Shown: positions 17,155 through 25,788 of the stretch, one piece after another | How positions within the stretch are numbered: position 1 is the stretch's first letter | How the letters are laid out: each line of letters starts with the position of its first letter | Origin: Synechococcus sp. CC9311 | Lineage (GTDB): Bacteria; Cyanobacteriota; Cyanobacteriia; PCC-6307; Cyanobiaceae | DNA length: 64,000 bases | Reading direction: 5' to 3' | NCBI RefSeq assembly: GCF_000014585.1 | Contig: NC_008319.1 | Coordinates: 2,480,001 to 2,544,000 of the forward strand | Program-made: the position numbers and the translations under genes | The notes under the pieces: model-generated | Database searches by the model: none | Seen by the model: the letters and a program-made list of their open reading frames with translations, nothing else | Told to the model about the DNA's origin: nothing

Positions 17155-17188
17155 TGGATGAATCAGTTTAGCGGCGCTGATTCATCCA
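17155..17188. terminator. Perfect 12-bp inverted repeat, probable bidirectional terminator
   Basis: TGGATGAATCAG (17155-17166) and CTGATTCATCCA (17177-17188) pair perfectly around a 10-base loop. It lies between the ends of two converging genes (the plus-strand secreted peptide ending 17094 and the minus-strand ferredoxin ending 17283), where a shared terminator is expected. The T-run is poor on both strands (TTCTTTCT on the minus strand), so a regulatory protein site is the alternative. Confidence 0.5.
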
Positions 17189-17282
17189 ATAACATGGCAA
17201 ATAATCTTGCCAAGAGTATTCCGACTGCAAGTAAAAAATTAATCCTATCCGTTAGAACATCCTTTGGAGCGACGGGAGCAAC

Positions 17283-17585
17283 TTAATAGAGATCATCTTC
17301 TGCATTTGCAATCACCGAACAGTCACTGACGGGATATGAAACACACAATAGAGCAAAACCTGCGGCAATCTGGTCATCATCCAAGAAACTCTGATCACTT
17401 TGATCGATTGAACCAGCCGTTACCTTTGCGGCACAAGTCGAGCAGGCGCCTGCACGACAAGAATATGGCATATCAATTCCATGCTCTTCCGCCGCATCAA
17501 GGATATATTGATCATCGGGACAATTAATCACTGTTTCTTCTCCTTTACTTAGGATCGTCACTTTAAAATCAGCCACTTGAAACAT
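17283..17585 (-). CDS. Plant-type [2Fe-2S] ferredoxin
   Basis: The 100-residue protein has the plant-type ferredoxin signature CRAGACSTC (about residues 43-51) plus the distal Cys in FALLCVSYP (about 80), supplying the four iron ligands. Acidic residues are frequent, as usual for photosynthetic electron donors. Such ferredoxins take electrons from photosystem I and pass them to FNR, nitrite or nitrate reductase and others; NarB in this window is a ferredoxin-using enzyme type. The C-terminus (NAEDDLY) is close to canonical petF products. Which of the cell's several ferredoxins this is cannot be decided here. Confidence 0.92.
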   Translation of the reverse strand: MFQVADFKVTILSKGEETVINCPDDQYILDAAEEHGIDMPYSCRAGACSTCAAKVTAGSIDQSDQSFLDDDQIAAGFALLCVSYPVSDCSVIANAEDDLY

Positions 17586-17786
17586 TGCAATTGAATATTG
17601 TTCTAGCCATTCCAGCCAAATGAATGCAAAAAATCAACAACCCCACACATGAACATATTCATGAATCATTGGTCACATCGAAACACCTAAGATTGTATAA
17701 ACCCAAGAATCAACGCCATGAGAAGCAGGGCTTCAGACAGCTTTCTTAATCGGCAACATCGATCACATCAATCATCAGATAGTGAA

Positions 17787-17987
17787 TCAGCCGGCTTCTA
17801 GCTCAAACGACTGCTCAAGCAAACAACGAAAGAGCTGATCTTTGCTTTCACCTAGAAACTGTTGTTCGAGTGGGTCACCACCAGGCCAATTACGAAGCGC
17901 ATCACATGTGGTCTTATAAGCCAATCGCAACGCCTCTCGACTCAAGTGGACAGTGGCAACGATTTCATCAGAATGATTTTGTGACAT
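17787..17987 (-). CDS. 66-residue small protein, unknown function
   Basis: A soluble 66-residue product with two predicted helices (REALRLAYKTTCDALRNW and ESKDQLFRCLLEQSFELE) separated by WPGGDPLEQQF. The regular amphipathic pattern suggests a real small helical protein. It starts 11 bases after the stop of the minus-strand gene at 17999-18157, so the two are probably co-transcribed. No known domain recognised. Confidence 0.5.
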   Translation of the reverse strand: MSQNHSDEIVATVHLSREALRLAYKTTCDALRNWPGGDPLEQQFLGESKDQLFRCLLEQSFELEAG

Positions 17988-17998
17988 TGGATAACTCG

Positions 17999-18157
17999 TT
18001 ATTTTTCAGAAATGACGCGTGTCGTAGCGGCCTTTTGCATGAAGTAAAGGTCTAGAAGCTGTCCAGCGACTTCCTTGAGCTCATCCATATCACTGGCCTG
18101 CTGGATAGCCCCCTGAAGCCGAAGCTTCTCGAATTGAAAGTGGAGTGGCAAACTCAT
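17999..18157 (-). CDS. 52-residue small helical protein, unknown function
   Basis: The open frame begins at 18196, but MSLPLHFQFEKL at 18157 is the more natural start and gives 52 residues. The whole product looks like two amphipathic helices (FEKLRLQGAIQQASDMDELKEVAGQLLDLYFMQKAATTRV, quoted here only as its extent, residues 7-46). Size and layout recall small cyanobacterial helix-turn-helix hairpin proteins of the NblA type, though no specific NblA residue could be verified. It precedes the gene at 17787 on the same strand. Confidence 0.45.
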   Translation of the reverse strand: MSLPLHFQFEKLRLQGAIQQASDMDELKEVAGQLLDLYFMQKAATTRVISEK

Positions 18158-18374
18158 GGCGAAGCAGTTGTTCAAACGAATGTAAAGAACTATCAAGATT
18201 CAGTTGGTAGTCATTTCTACTCAAATCGAATCCGGCACTCAGCGATGAGCGCTGACGTTCTTCATTCGGCTTCTGCAGCGAGGGCAAAAGGGTTTAGCGC
18301 TAACCAGGCCGCACCGCCCCAGTGCAAAGGAACCACATCCCTGCGCAGTGCTGAGCTTTCTGAGAAGTTTGAGA

Positions 18375-18446
<72 letters not shown>

Positions 18447-18504
18447 TTAGACAGTGATTCTGCCTGAAGGTGGCAGGCTACGGCAACACTGTGCTTTAAC
18501 CAGC

Positions 18505-19017
18505 ATGGCTTCCGGCCGGGAGCACGATCGAGCCACCTGTGTTCTGGCTTTGATCTACGGGGTCATCTGGTGGCCATGGCTAGGACTCAGTGCAGCCTTC
18601 TGCAGTGCACTGGCTTTTTTGTTCGGCGGACTCTTCCTTTCCCCTGATCTCGATATCAATTCCAGGCCCTATCAACGTTGGGGTGTGCTGCGCTGGATTT
18701 GGTGGCCTTACCTACGCCTGATCCCTCACCGCTCGGTGCTGTCTCACAGCCCAGTTATAGGAACAGCCATTCGGATCGCCTATCTCTGCTGTTCCTTCGC
18801 AACGATCAGCTGGCTGGGCAGCCGTTGGGGCACCCCAACCCCAGAGCAATGGCGGAGCTGGCTGCAACAGACATGGAACGACTCATCCAACTCCGTACTA
18901 ATTGCACTCATTGGCCTTGAAGCGAGCGCTTGGCTCCATCTGATTCAGGACGGTGACCCCATGCCAAAACTGCCCATCAAGCGTCAGCCACCTCGCAAGC
19001 GAAGACGCCGTCGTTGA
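18505..19017 (+). CDS. DUF2227-like putative metal-binding membrane protein
   Basis: A 170-residue protein from the ATG at 18505 (MASGREHDRAT); an ATG-type start at 18454 is less likely. The early conserved block GREHD, FLSPDLDINSRPYQRWG (about 50-66) and PHRSVLSHSPVIG (about 82-94) match the DUF2227 pattern, with His and Asp residues positioned for metal binding. Three or four hydrophobic segments indicate a membrane protein. The tail is extremely basic (RKRRRRR). Function unknown. It starts just past the divergent tRNA-Val gene and is followed by mazG. Confidence 0.78.
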   Translation: MASGREHDRATCVLALIYGVIWWPWLGLSAAFCSALAFLFGGLFLSPDLDINSRPYQRWGVLRWIWWPYLRLIPHRSVLSHSPVIGTAIRIAYLCCSFATISWLGSRWGTPTPEQWRSWLQQTWNDSSNSVLIALIGLEASAWLHLIQDGDPMPKLPIKRQPPRKRRRRR

Positions 19018-19108
19018 CCACAAATGTGCAGCCTCTCTCAAAGGAACTCAAGGGTGGCGAGTGAAGTTGTGCTGGCAACGAGACTTAGACATTCCTCGAT
19101 CTGCCCCC

Positions 19109-19963
19109 ATGAGAGACGCCATGCACGATCTGGTCGAGGTGGTCGCGCAACTGCGCGACCCCGACCACGGTTGTCCTTGGGACCTCAAACAAACCCATCA
19201 GACCTTGGTGCCCTACGTCCTGGAGGAGGCTCACGAAGTCGTCGATGCGATCCGGCATGGCGATGATCGGCATCTCAAAGAGGAGCTAGGCGATCTGCTC
19301 CTACAAGTCGTACTGCACGCACAACTCGCTCAGGAACAACAACGCTTCGATCTCGATGCGATTGCTCGTGGAATCACTGACAAATTGATTCGCCGCCACC
19401 CTCATGTCTTTGGCGATGCAGAGGCCCATGACTGCAAGACCGTCTCCGCGAATTGGGACGCCATTAAAGCCGCAGAACAAGCCGAGCGAGGCGAAAGTCT
19501 CCCCGAATCAAGCAGCCCACTGAGTGATCAAATCACCAGAAAAGTTCGCGGACAACCAGCGCTCGCTGGTGCCATGACCATCTCGCGCAAAGCAGCCAAA
19601 GCAGGTTTTGAGTGGGATGACATGAAGGGGGTTTGGGACAAGGTGCACGAGGAGCTTGATGAACTCAAGGAGGCCGTCTCGTCCGGTGATCCAAAACATG
19701 CTCAGGAAGAGCTCGGCGACCTGCTGTTCACTCTTGTGAATGTGGCTCGCTGGTGTGACATTCAGCCGGAAGAAGGCCTCGCGGGCACCAACCAGCGCTT
19801 TCTCGATCGCTTCTCTCGCGTGGAAGCCGCTCTGGGGGGACAACTCCAAGAACGCAGCATCCAGGAACTAGAAGCGGTTTGGCAGCAAGCAAAGCTGGCA
19901 ATCCGTGCCGAACAAGCTGCCAATCGTTCAATGACGGATGCTGTTGACGAATTTTTAATTTGA
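19109..19963 (+). CDS. mazG: Nucleoside triphosphate pyrophosphohydrolase MazG
   Basis: A 284-residue protein from the ATG at 19109 (MRDAMHDLVEVV). The frame stays open upstream to 18953 but would overlap the DUF2227-like gene. It has two MazG helical repeats. The first has CPWDLKQTHQTLVPYVLEEAHE and EELGDLLLQVVLHAQ, and the second has WDKVHEELDELKEA and EELGDLLFTLVNVA. Both keep the EExxE and ExxD residues that bind magnesium. MazG hydrolyses (d)NTPs, and in E. coli it influences ppGpp; it removes damaged nucleotides. Length is close to the E. coli enzyme (263 residues). Confidence 0.95.
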   Translation: MRDAMHDLVEVVAQLRDPDHGCPWDLKQTHQTLVPYVLEEAHEVVDAIRHGDDRHLKEELGDLLLQVVLHAQLAQEQQRFDLDAIARGITDKLIRRHPHVFGDAEAHDCKTVSANWDAIKAAEQAERGESLPESSSPLSDQITRKVRGQPALAGAMTISRKAAKAGFEWDDMKGVWDKVHEELDELKEAVSSGDPKHAQEELGDLLFTLVNVARWCDIQPEEGLAGTNQRFLDRFSRVEAALGGQLQERSIQELEAVWQQAKLAIRAEQAANRSMTDAVDEFLI

Positions 19964-20455
19964 CGGCAACGCCCATTGGCCGCAAACCGTCGCGGCAGGT
20001 GGTGGCTTCAAGCCATTCTTTCCTTTAAGCCAGTAGTAGTTCCAGATGCATCTGTTACTCAGTGCATTCTGAATATCAAGAAAAAGTGTTCAGCTATAGA
20101 CACCTCTTCAGAAAAATTTTGGTGTATTTCATGGAAACATGGATGACATTAATGAGCTAATACGTTCTTGTTAATGCGCACGTCCTACTAGCATTATCCT
20201 CAGCCGAACAACTAGAGTCGATCAGAATAAGAGCAGGAAGCAGGAGAGACTTCTTTTTCATTGCTGACTCTAAATGGCTCTTCAGCAAGCGGCTTGCAAT
20301 TGCAAAAGGTAGTTTACGATACATACACTAAGACAACTTTGATTGGTGCTCATCACCCACTCTTGCAACCTTTGAGTTGGGTAGTTAAATTTCGGCGAAC
20401 TTGGAAGCTAAAAATGGAACGCTACCTCTTCCGCAAAAGAAAGGAGAATCAACTG
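19964..20455. other. Gene-poor stretch after mazG
   Basis: About 490 bases without a frame that I can support. The frame beginning at 20261 only looks protein-like from about 20456 on (see the next entry). No tRNA or strong hairpin seen. Confidence 0.4.
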
Positions 20456-20629
20456 ATGAAGTTCGTTTCACTTCCTTTTGCCTTAGTTGGTTGCGTTGTA
20501 GTTCTTGAGTTTTTAGGATCTGAAGCGCCAATTATTGGATCAACGACAGAGCAGGTTCCCCAGCAAGTCATGGAGACGTTAAATTCAACTCTTGAAAATA
20601 TAGTTTCTTCTGGATTTGTTACTTTCTGA
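20456..20629 (+). CDS. 57-residue small single-TM protein, weakly supported
   Basis: ATG 20456 is preceded at nine bases by AAAGGAG, a good ribosome-binding site. The product starts with a hydrophobic segment (MKFVSLPFALVGCVVVLEFLG) that is either a membrane anchor or a signal peptide, with a possible lipobox-like VGC. The rest is polar with a short helix (QVPQQVMETLNSTLENI). The frame is open back to 20261, but that part is not convincing. Unknown function. Confidence 0.4.
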   Translation: MKFVSLPFALVGCVVVLEFLGSEAPIIGSTTEQVPQQVMETLNSTLENIVSSGFVTF

Positions 20630-20740
20630 CCTTCCTCTCTCATTGGCAAGATTTTAGGTGTCTGCACTTATTCAGGGGAAAAGATTGACCCGACATTTAT
20701 ACAGAGGAGATTAGAGGAAAAGCGGGTAGAGCAGGACTAC

Positions 20741-20932
20741 ACATGATGGTGAAGCTTTACTCTTTTAAAATGGAGAAGCGGTAGAAAAAGCGTCTAGACA
20801 AAAGCCATAGAGAATCCGTTGAAAAGATTGGACTTAATCCGTCAAGGTGACCAAAACCAATGAGAACTGTCAAGTTGAAAGCACTGAAATCAACTTCACT
20901 ATTGCTTTCAATACAAATCCGATCAACAGCTA
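20741..20932 (+). pseudogene. Possible decayed small gene
   Basis: Several protein-like blocks appear in succession but in different plus-strand frames with stops between them: MVKLYSF, GEAVEKASRQKP, ESVEKIGLNPSR and VTKTNENCQVESTEINFTIA. Their order and spacing suggest one small protein broken by two or three indels. This is a by-eye reading, and a homologue search would be needed to confirm it. Confidence 0.25.
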
Positions 20933-21111
20933 GAAAAGGAGGAACACACTTTCCTCAGCAAGTATGGAGTAAAAACTCTACGCAAGACATCGCGAATGCT
21001 TGATGTAAGGCAAGCACAAGTCAGGCATGCATACATCGATGACAAGAGTCATGAGCAAGAATGTGCTTATTGAGCTTCGACAAGCACACCCTATCAACAT
21101 TGATGAGAAGC

Positions 21112-21270
21112 ATGAAAGATGACAGTGAGCCGCTTCAGGTACAAGTGCAAAAGGCTGTTGATGAGTACCTACGTTCAATTGAGCCTAACCATTTAGATAA
21201 GTTTCTCAATGAGTACACTCCACTTGGACAGGATCAGATCCGCGGCTTACATCATAATAATCAGCACTAA
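21112..21270 (+). CDS. 52-residue small ORF, weakly supported
   Basis: The frame is open from 21061, but MKDDSEPLQVQVQKAVDEYL at 21112 is a more natural start. The product is acidic and helical, without signal or TM. It ends 5 bases before the convergent gene at 21276, a spacing often seen between real convergent genes here. Ribosome-binding site unclear. Function unknown. Confidence 0.35.
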   Translation: MKDDSEPLQVQVQKAVDEYLRSIEPNHLDKFLNEYTPLGQDQIRGLHHNNQH

Positions 21271-21275
21271 AGGCT

Positions 21276-21527
21276 TTAAAAAATTCCAAGGATAGTTTTT
21301 TTCTTGCAATAACCAGCTCCAATGTTCATCCAACCTGATTCACAAGCTTCGCCGTAGGTGGGTGCAACTTCGTAATAAATAGGTGAAACACATTTTGTAC
21401 CGAGTGTATTAATATATCCGAGAGGACACTGATCATAACCCTCAGCTTTCGGTATTTCTTTTTGGGCATGAGCTGAAGAACCAACAACAAAACTGATGCT
21501 AACGAGAACCCAGGCGAGCCTTTTCAT
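21276..21527 (-). CDS. Small secreted Cys-rich protein
   Basis: The 83-residue product has a signal peptide (MKRLAWVLVSISFVVGSSAHA, cleavage after AHA near residue 21). The ~60-residue mature part carries Cys-bounded loops: CPLGYINTLGTKC and CESGWMNIGAGYC followed by KKK. The loop pattern C-x2-G-[YW]-x(n)-G-x-[GTY]-x-C also occurs in the protein at 14808-15167, so both belong to one type of small exported peptide. A disulfide in each loop is likely. The role is unknown. About 390 bases upstream (21528-21914) hold no gene. Confidence 0.68.
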   Translation of the reverse strand: MKRLAWVLVSISFVVGSSAHAQKEIPKAEGYDQCPLGYINTLGTKCVSPIYYEVAPTYGEACESGWMNIGAGYCKKKTILGIF

Positions 21528-21681
21528 CCGTATTTGTTTAACTGCGCTAAAAAATTACTGCATATCTGATGGTGAGGCTAGGCCCAAAAGGCGTCAATAT
21601 GTTTGCAATTGTTACTGAGTCATTACGATGGAAGTAAGTGCACTGATTGGGTCACAGCTCAAACGGCGGGCAGATCATAAG

Positions 21682-21700
21682 AGCGCCAGACTCTGGCGCT
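21682..21700. repeat. Short perfect hairpin in an empty stretch
   Basis: AGCGCCAG, a three-base loop and CTGGCGCT form a perfect 8-bp G/C-rich stem. It lies in the gene-free 21528-21914 stretch between two minus-strand genes, downstream of arfB. No T-run follows on either strand, so it may be a weak transcription end for arfB or a structural element. Confidence 0.4.
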
Positions 21701-21914
21701 GAGTTCTTCACCAGCTCAGACTGACTAGCAGCAACTTAATGGCACTATCGATTCACCAACCCGACACGAACGAGGTTTTTACTGCAGCATGAATACGACC
21801 ATCACATTCACGACACCATTGATCCTGAAGAATACATAAAAAACATCTAAATATGAAATTTATACTTTGCCTAAGCTTATACATGCCTACGACCAACTCA
21901 TTTCGTTCCCATTT

Positions 21915-22352
21915 TCAATCATCATAAGACTTTCTGGACTGTCTACCTTTTTTTAACTCACCACGTTTCTTCTTACTATCAACCCTTTTTCGTTGAGAGG
22001 ATCGTGTTGGACGAGTTTCTTTCCTTTTAGGTGGTGGTGACTTAATTCCTTCTCTAATTAAATCGCCCAAACGCTTGAGAGCAATCTGACGATTTTGATA
22101 CTGTGAACGTTCTTCAGAGGCAGATATTCGTAAGCAACCATCAAGAATCCTTGTTCTATAGAAATCAAGCAGTCGCTGCTTACGGAATGGTCCTAAAGAC
22201 TCTGAATCCTCAAGGTTCCACGACAACTCAACAGCAGTCTCAACCTTATTAACGTTCTGCCCACCAGCACCAGAAGAACGAGAAAACTTCCAAGACAATT
22301 CAGATCGCTTAAGAGTGAGGCGAGAATTTATTACTAAATCAGAATCCAGCAT
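21915..22352 (-). CDS. arfB: Peptidyl-tRNA hydrolase ArfB (YaeJ-type release factor)
   Basis: The 145-residue protein is a small class I release-factor-like hydrolase. It keeps the GGQ catalytic motif in SRSSGAGGQNVNKVET (GGQ near residues 30-32) but lacks stop-codon recognition domains. The C-terminal ~45 residues are highly basic (KRKETRPTRSSQRKR), the tail that in ArfB enters the empty mRNA channel. ArfB frees ribosomes stalled on mRNAs lacking a stop codon. Its ATG directly follows the TGA of a possible small upstream frame (22353-22517). Confidence 0.92.
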   Translation of the reverse strand: MLDSDLVINSRLTLKRSELSWKFSRSSGAGGQNVNKVETAVELSWNLEDSESLGPFRKQRLLDFYRTRILDGCLRISASEERSQYQNRQIALKRLGDLIREGIKSPPPKRKETRPTRSSQRKRVDSKKKRGELKKGRQSRKSYDD

Positions 22353-22517
22353 TCATTTCATTATTTCTTTCGTTGTCGGCGTTTTGGACGAGGGAACAAG
22401 AGCAACGAATACTTCAAGGGCAACAAAAACAAAATTCTTGAGCGCCATAAGCAAAAGGAAACTCACCTTGCTGACAAACTTAAGCAGCAAAAATAGTGTT
22501 TGAAGGAAAGGGTTCAT
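22353..22517 (-). CDS. 54-residue hydrophobic small ORF, weakly supported
   Basis: From the ATG at 22517 the frame reads MNPFLQTLFLLLKFVSKVSFLL and continues hydrophobic for about 40 residues, so it would be a small membrane protein. It ends directly before the arfB start and begins 22 bases past the stop of the gene at 22540. Tight packing with both neighbours is the main support; composition bias could also produce it by chance. Confidence 0.3.
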   Translation of the reverse strand: MNPFLQTLFLLLKFVSKVSFLLLMALKNFVFVALEVFVALVPSSKTPTTKEIMK

Positions 22518-22539
22518 AACTCGAGGAATCTGATCTGTC

Positions 22540-22767
22540 TTAGCCTTCCTGGTCGATGAGCGCAACCTCATCGAGAAGAAACTGATCATGGATTGCAATG
22601 AAAGGCTCACCATCTAAAACACCTTTGATGGCCTCATAGTTATCACTGCTTAAGCCTCTGGCAATAAACAAGTCCCGATAAACACACCAAAGCTTATCTG
22701 TAGCGACTGGGGTCAACGGGTGATAATCACCAAAGAACTTTGTTCTTGAGCGAGCAGAAAAACTCAT
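22540..22767 (-). CDS. 75-residue protein, unknown function
   Basis: Starting at MSFSARSRTKFFGDYHP (22767; an ATG at 22809 would add 14 residues), the product is soluble. It has a Tyr/Trp-containing core (TDKLWCVYRDLFIARGLSSDNYEAIKG is its central part, residues 23-49) and an acidic C-terminus. The sequence is protein-like with clear helices, but I recognise no domain. It is upstream of the arfB gene on the same strand. Confidence 0.45.
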   Translation of the reverse strand: MSFSARSRTKFFGDYHPLTPVATDKLWCVYRDLFIARGLSSDNYEAIKGVLDGEPFIAIHDQFLLDEVALIDQEG

Positions 22768-22809
22768 CACCCCACAGCAGATTGACTTCCTTAGCTCAGC
22801 AAATGACAA

Positions 22810-23449
22810 ACTAGCAATATCTTCACTGAGAGATCAACATATGAATTGCATTGCATTGAACAAAACCCGAGAGAGATTTCTGAATCAACTTATCTAGACA
22901 GCATTGCCAAGTATTTGCCCCATACCAGGGTCGCGTCACAGAACTCAACGGCGCGACTAAGTCGCAATAACTCTCTATTTGAGCCGATACAGCCAGCAAC
23001 AACTTATGTAATGGGTGCATCGCAATCCGTACCGGCTTTAACCATCTACAGATGGTGTGCATGAGGCCGTTGCAAAAGCTACGAACTCTACTTTTATCAG
23101 CAACAAATTCATAACAAACAATTCAAACGCCTGAATGCACATATCAACAAAATACCAACATCGCTAATCAGCCCCAAACTTAGACAAATACAGAGGCGAT
23201 CAGCTCAGCAGGAGGATCCGTAGTGTTAACGCCTTGACCTGCTGAACCTGAGGCAGGGGAAAACCGCCATTGAAGCCCTCGATGGAATCAACAAGCTTGC
23301 ATTCACAGGGCGGTCCTGGGGCATCGTTCCAGCACTCCTTCACTGCATCAATCGCTAAACGACCGACTGACACCCCTGACCTTGGCAACACGCCATCCAA
23401 CCGGTGCTGGTTTTAGCTGGGTGGAGCGAACGTCCAGCGCCCCCGCCAT
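22810..23449. other. Gene-poor stretch upstream of speE
   Basis: About 640 bases. Frames exist on both strands (for example 22823-23062 and 23200-23400 minus, 22846-23064 plus), but none has a convincing start or composition. The last ~50 bases before 23450 probably contain the speE leader. No tRNA or strong hairpin seen. Confidence 0.4.
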
Positions 23450-24313
23450 ATGACCACTGCACCTGAGACCAGTGGCAACTGGATTGATGAGCACCACAAC
23501 GGCGTGCGCTACGGCCTGGAAGGCCGTGTGCTGGTTGAGGAGACCAGCCCGTTTCAGCGCATCACCGTGATCGATAGCCAGCGCTACGGGAAAGGACTCC
23601 TGTTGGATGGCTGCTGGATGACGGCAGAACACCAGGAACGCCACTATCACGAAGCATTGGTACATCCTGCGCTCTGCTCGGCAAAGGCCATCGAGCGCGT
23701 GCTGGTGATTGGCGGCGGAGATGGCGGAACCGCCCGCGAATGCCTGCGCTACCCGGGGGTGAAACACCTCGACATGGTGGAGATCGACGGCCGGGTTGTG
23801 GATCTCAGCCAAGAACACCTTCCTTCAATCGGAGGCGGGTGTTGGCACGACCCTCGCTTTCACCTAACGATTGGTGATGGCATCGCTTGGGCAGCTGAAG
23901 CCGAAAACGCGTTTTACGACGTCGTCCTAGTGGATGGATCCGACCCCACAGGGCCTGCCGAAGGCCTGTTCAACCGTGCCTTCTTCAGCAACTGTTGCCG
24001 CATCCTCAAGCCAGGGGGAGTGTTTGCCACCCAAAGCGAATCACCCGAAGCCTTCCGCCAAGTGCACATCGACATGGTGAAGCTCATTCGAGAGCTGTTT
24101 GGCCATGCTGATCCTCTCTACGGCTGGGTCCCGATGTATCCAAGTGGCTGGTGGAGCTGGACCTTTGCTGCGAAGGATGCGCCCCGTTACCTCACCGTTC
24201 AAAGCGAGCGCGCCGCAGCCGTGGCAGAAGGGTCTGCCATCTGGAGTCCCCGCTGGCAGCAAGGAGCCTTCAACACCATTCCAGCTTTTATTGAACGGGA
24301 ACTGAATCAATGA
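23450..24313 (+). CDS. speE: Spermidine synthase
   Basis: The 287-residue aminopropyltransferase moves the aminopropyl group from decarboxylated S-adenosylmethionine to putrescine. The glycine-rich cofactor loop is [12 protein letters not shown] (about residues 86-97). It is followed by [16 protein letters not shown], by [18 protein letters not shown] with the catalytic Asp (about 156-173), and by [16 protein letters not shown]. Length is normal for bacterial SpeE. The stop overlaps the speB start by four bases (ATGA), so the two polyamine genes form an operon. Confidence 0.96.
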
Positions 24314-25188
24314 ACAATCCCAAAAGCCAAACGATTGATCAGAGCCTGTTTGATGACGAAGGTGCCATTTTTATGGGAGGACAGCGAGATCCAGAGGGAT
24401 GCCGGATCGCCTTGTTTGGCGTGCCCTATGACGGCACCACCTCGTTCCGACCAGGCACCCGATTTGGCCCAGCCGCGATTCGTGAAGTGAGCACAGGTCT
24501 TGAGACCTACTGCCCCCAGCTGGATCGAGACCTCGAAGACATCCCTTACGCCGACATTGGAGCCGTTGAGATTCCCTATGGCGACCCACAGCCCGTTGTG
24601 GATGCCGTGCGCCACGCCACTGGCACCGTGCTGGCTGCAGGCATGAAGCCGCTGATGCTTGGCGGTGAGCATTCCATCAGCTCTGGTGCGGTTGCTGCTG
24701 TGGCGGAGCAACACCCCGACCTCGTGCTGGTGCAACTCGATGCCCATGCCGACTTACGGAATGAGTGGCTTGGATCCCGTCACAGCCATGCCTGCGCCAT
24801 GCGCCGCTGTTTGGAGGTGCTGCCTAGCCAACAACTTTTACAGATCGCGATCCGCAGCGGCACCTTTGAAGAATTCAAAGAGCTACATCGCAATGAAAGG
24901 CTGATCTCAGTTCAAGAGATCCCCGAGCGAATGACCCCACTCAGGGGACGGCCGATCTACCTCACCGTGGACCTCGACTGGTTCGACCCGGCCGTAATGC
25001 CGGGGACAGGGACCCCAGAGCCAGGTGGTTTTATTTGGAACGATTTCGCAGCTGTGATCAACGAGCTGCGCCACCATCGCCTCATGGGCGCAGATGTGGT
25101 GGAGCTCGCTCCTCAACTCGATTCAAGTGGGATCAGTAGCGTCTTGGCCGCCAAAGTCACCCGCAGCCTGCTGCTGTTGATGGCTTAG
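24310..25188 (+). CDS. speB: Agmatinase-type ureohydrolase
   Basis: The 292-residue manganese- or nickel-type ureohydrolase has all metal-binding blocks: GGEHS (about residues 117-121), QLDAHADL (about 140-147) and [21 protein letters not shown] (about 220-240). An agmatinase turns agmatine into putrescine and urea. Its overlap with speE, which uses putrescine, supports that role. Some cyanobacterial proteins of this family, long labelled agmatinase, are guanidine hydrolases, so guanidinase is the main alternative. Released urea could feed the urease encoded at 49-54 kb. About 190 bases after the stop are empty. Confidence 0.9.
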
Positions 25189-25375
25189 TAGATCACACTT
25201 TCAATGGCTCAGGAGCTAAGGCGAACCTGAACATCCAGCTCGGCTCAAGAGCGACGCTGCAATTAACTGACTGCAAAAACATCAAATGGATAGGCCAAAA
25301 AGCCAATAATCATCAATCTCTAAATCAAAATCTCAAAAAATTTTAAAAGAGCCGAAATCAAGCCAAGACGAATAC

Positions 25376-25636
25376 TTACAGCCGAACTGTTAGTTCAGAA
25401 TCCTGATCAGACGTTTGCATCGAATCACAAAAATCCAGCTGACGATCCAAGGGGATCAACAAGGGCTCCTGAAGATTGAGCTCGGGAAGAGAAGGCGGAC
25501 GACAGGTCCAGTGGTGACAAAACACTTGGTTCGCCAACTCCGCATGAACGGAGAGTCGTCGTAACCGACACCACCCAGATCCTGTTGCTGAAGGGGGAGT
25601 GCAATGCACGCAGGATTGACAATTTGACTGAGTCAC
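25376..25636 (-). CDS. Small Cys-rich protein, unknown function
   Basis: Starting at the GTG at 25636 (VTQSNCQSCVHC), the product has 86 residues and at least six Cys in the first ~50: C-x2-C-x2-C, then GWCRLRRL and VFCHHWTCRPP. The CxxCxxC and CHHxxC arrangement suggests zinc or iron-sulfur binding. A start at 25723 would add an unlikely N-terminus. There is no signal peptide from the GTG start. It is divergent from gcvT. I recognise no named family. Confidence 0.55.
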   Translation of the reverse strand: MTQSNCQSCVHCTPPSATGSGWCRLRRLSVHAELANQVFCHHWTCRPPSLPELNLQEPLLIPLDRQLDFCDSMQTSDQDSELTVRL

Positions 25637-25788
25637 ATCACACCTGCTGAAACGTGGGCTCTTGCTAAGGACGCTTGTCAAAGCGCACCACAAAAGCACC
25701 ACAATCTGCTGCTTTGCTTCCAATTCCAGAATTCATTCCAATACGAGCGCAAATTGGTTCATAGGATTTGAGCGCTAACAGCTCAGTC

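Noticed and set aside
22823-23064. Overlapping frames on both strands
   Set aside because: Neither has convincing composition or a ribosome-binding site; at most one could be real and the sequence does not say which.
23200-23400. 66-codon minus-strand frame upstream of speE
   Set aside because: It contains a protein-like run (ECWNDAPGPPCECK) but no plausible start signal or neighbour support, so it is left out.
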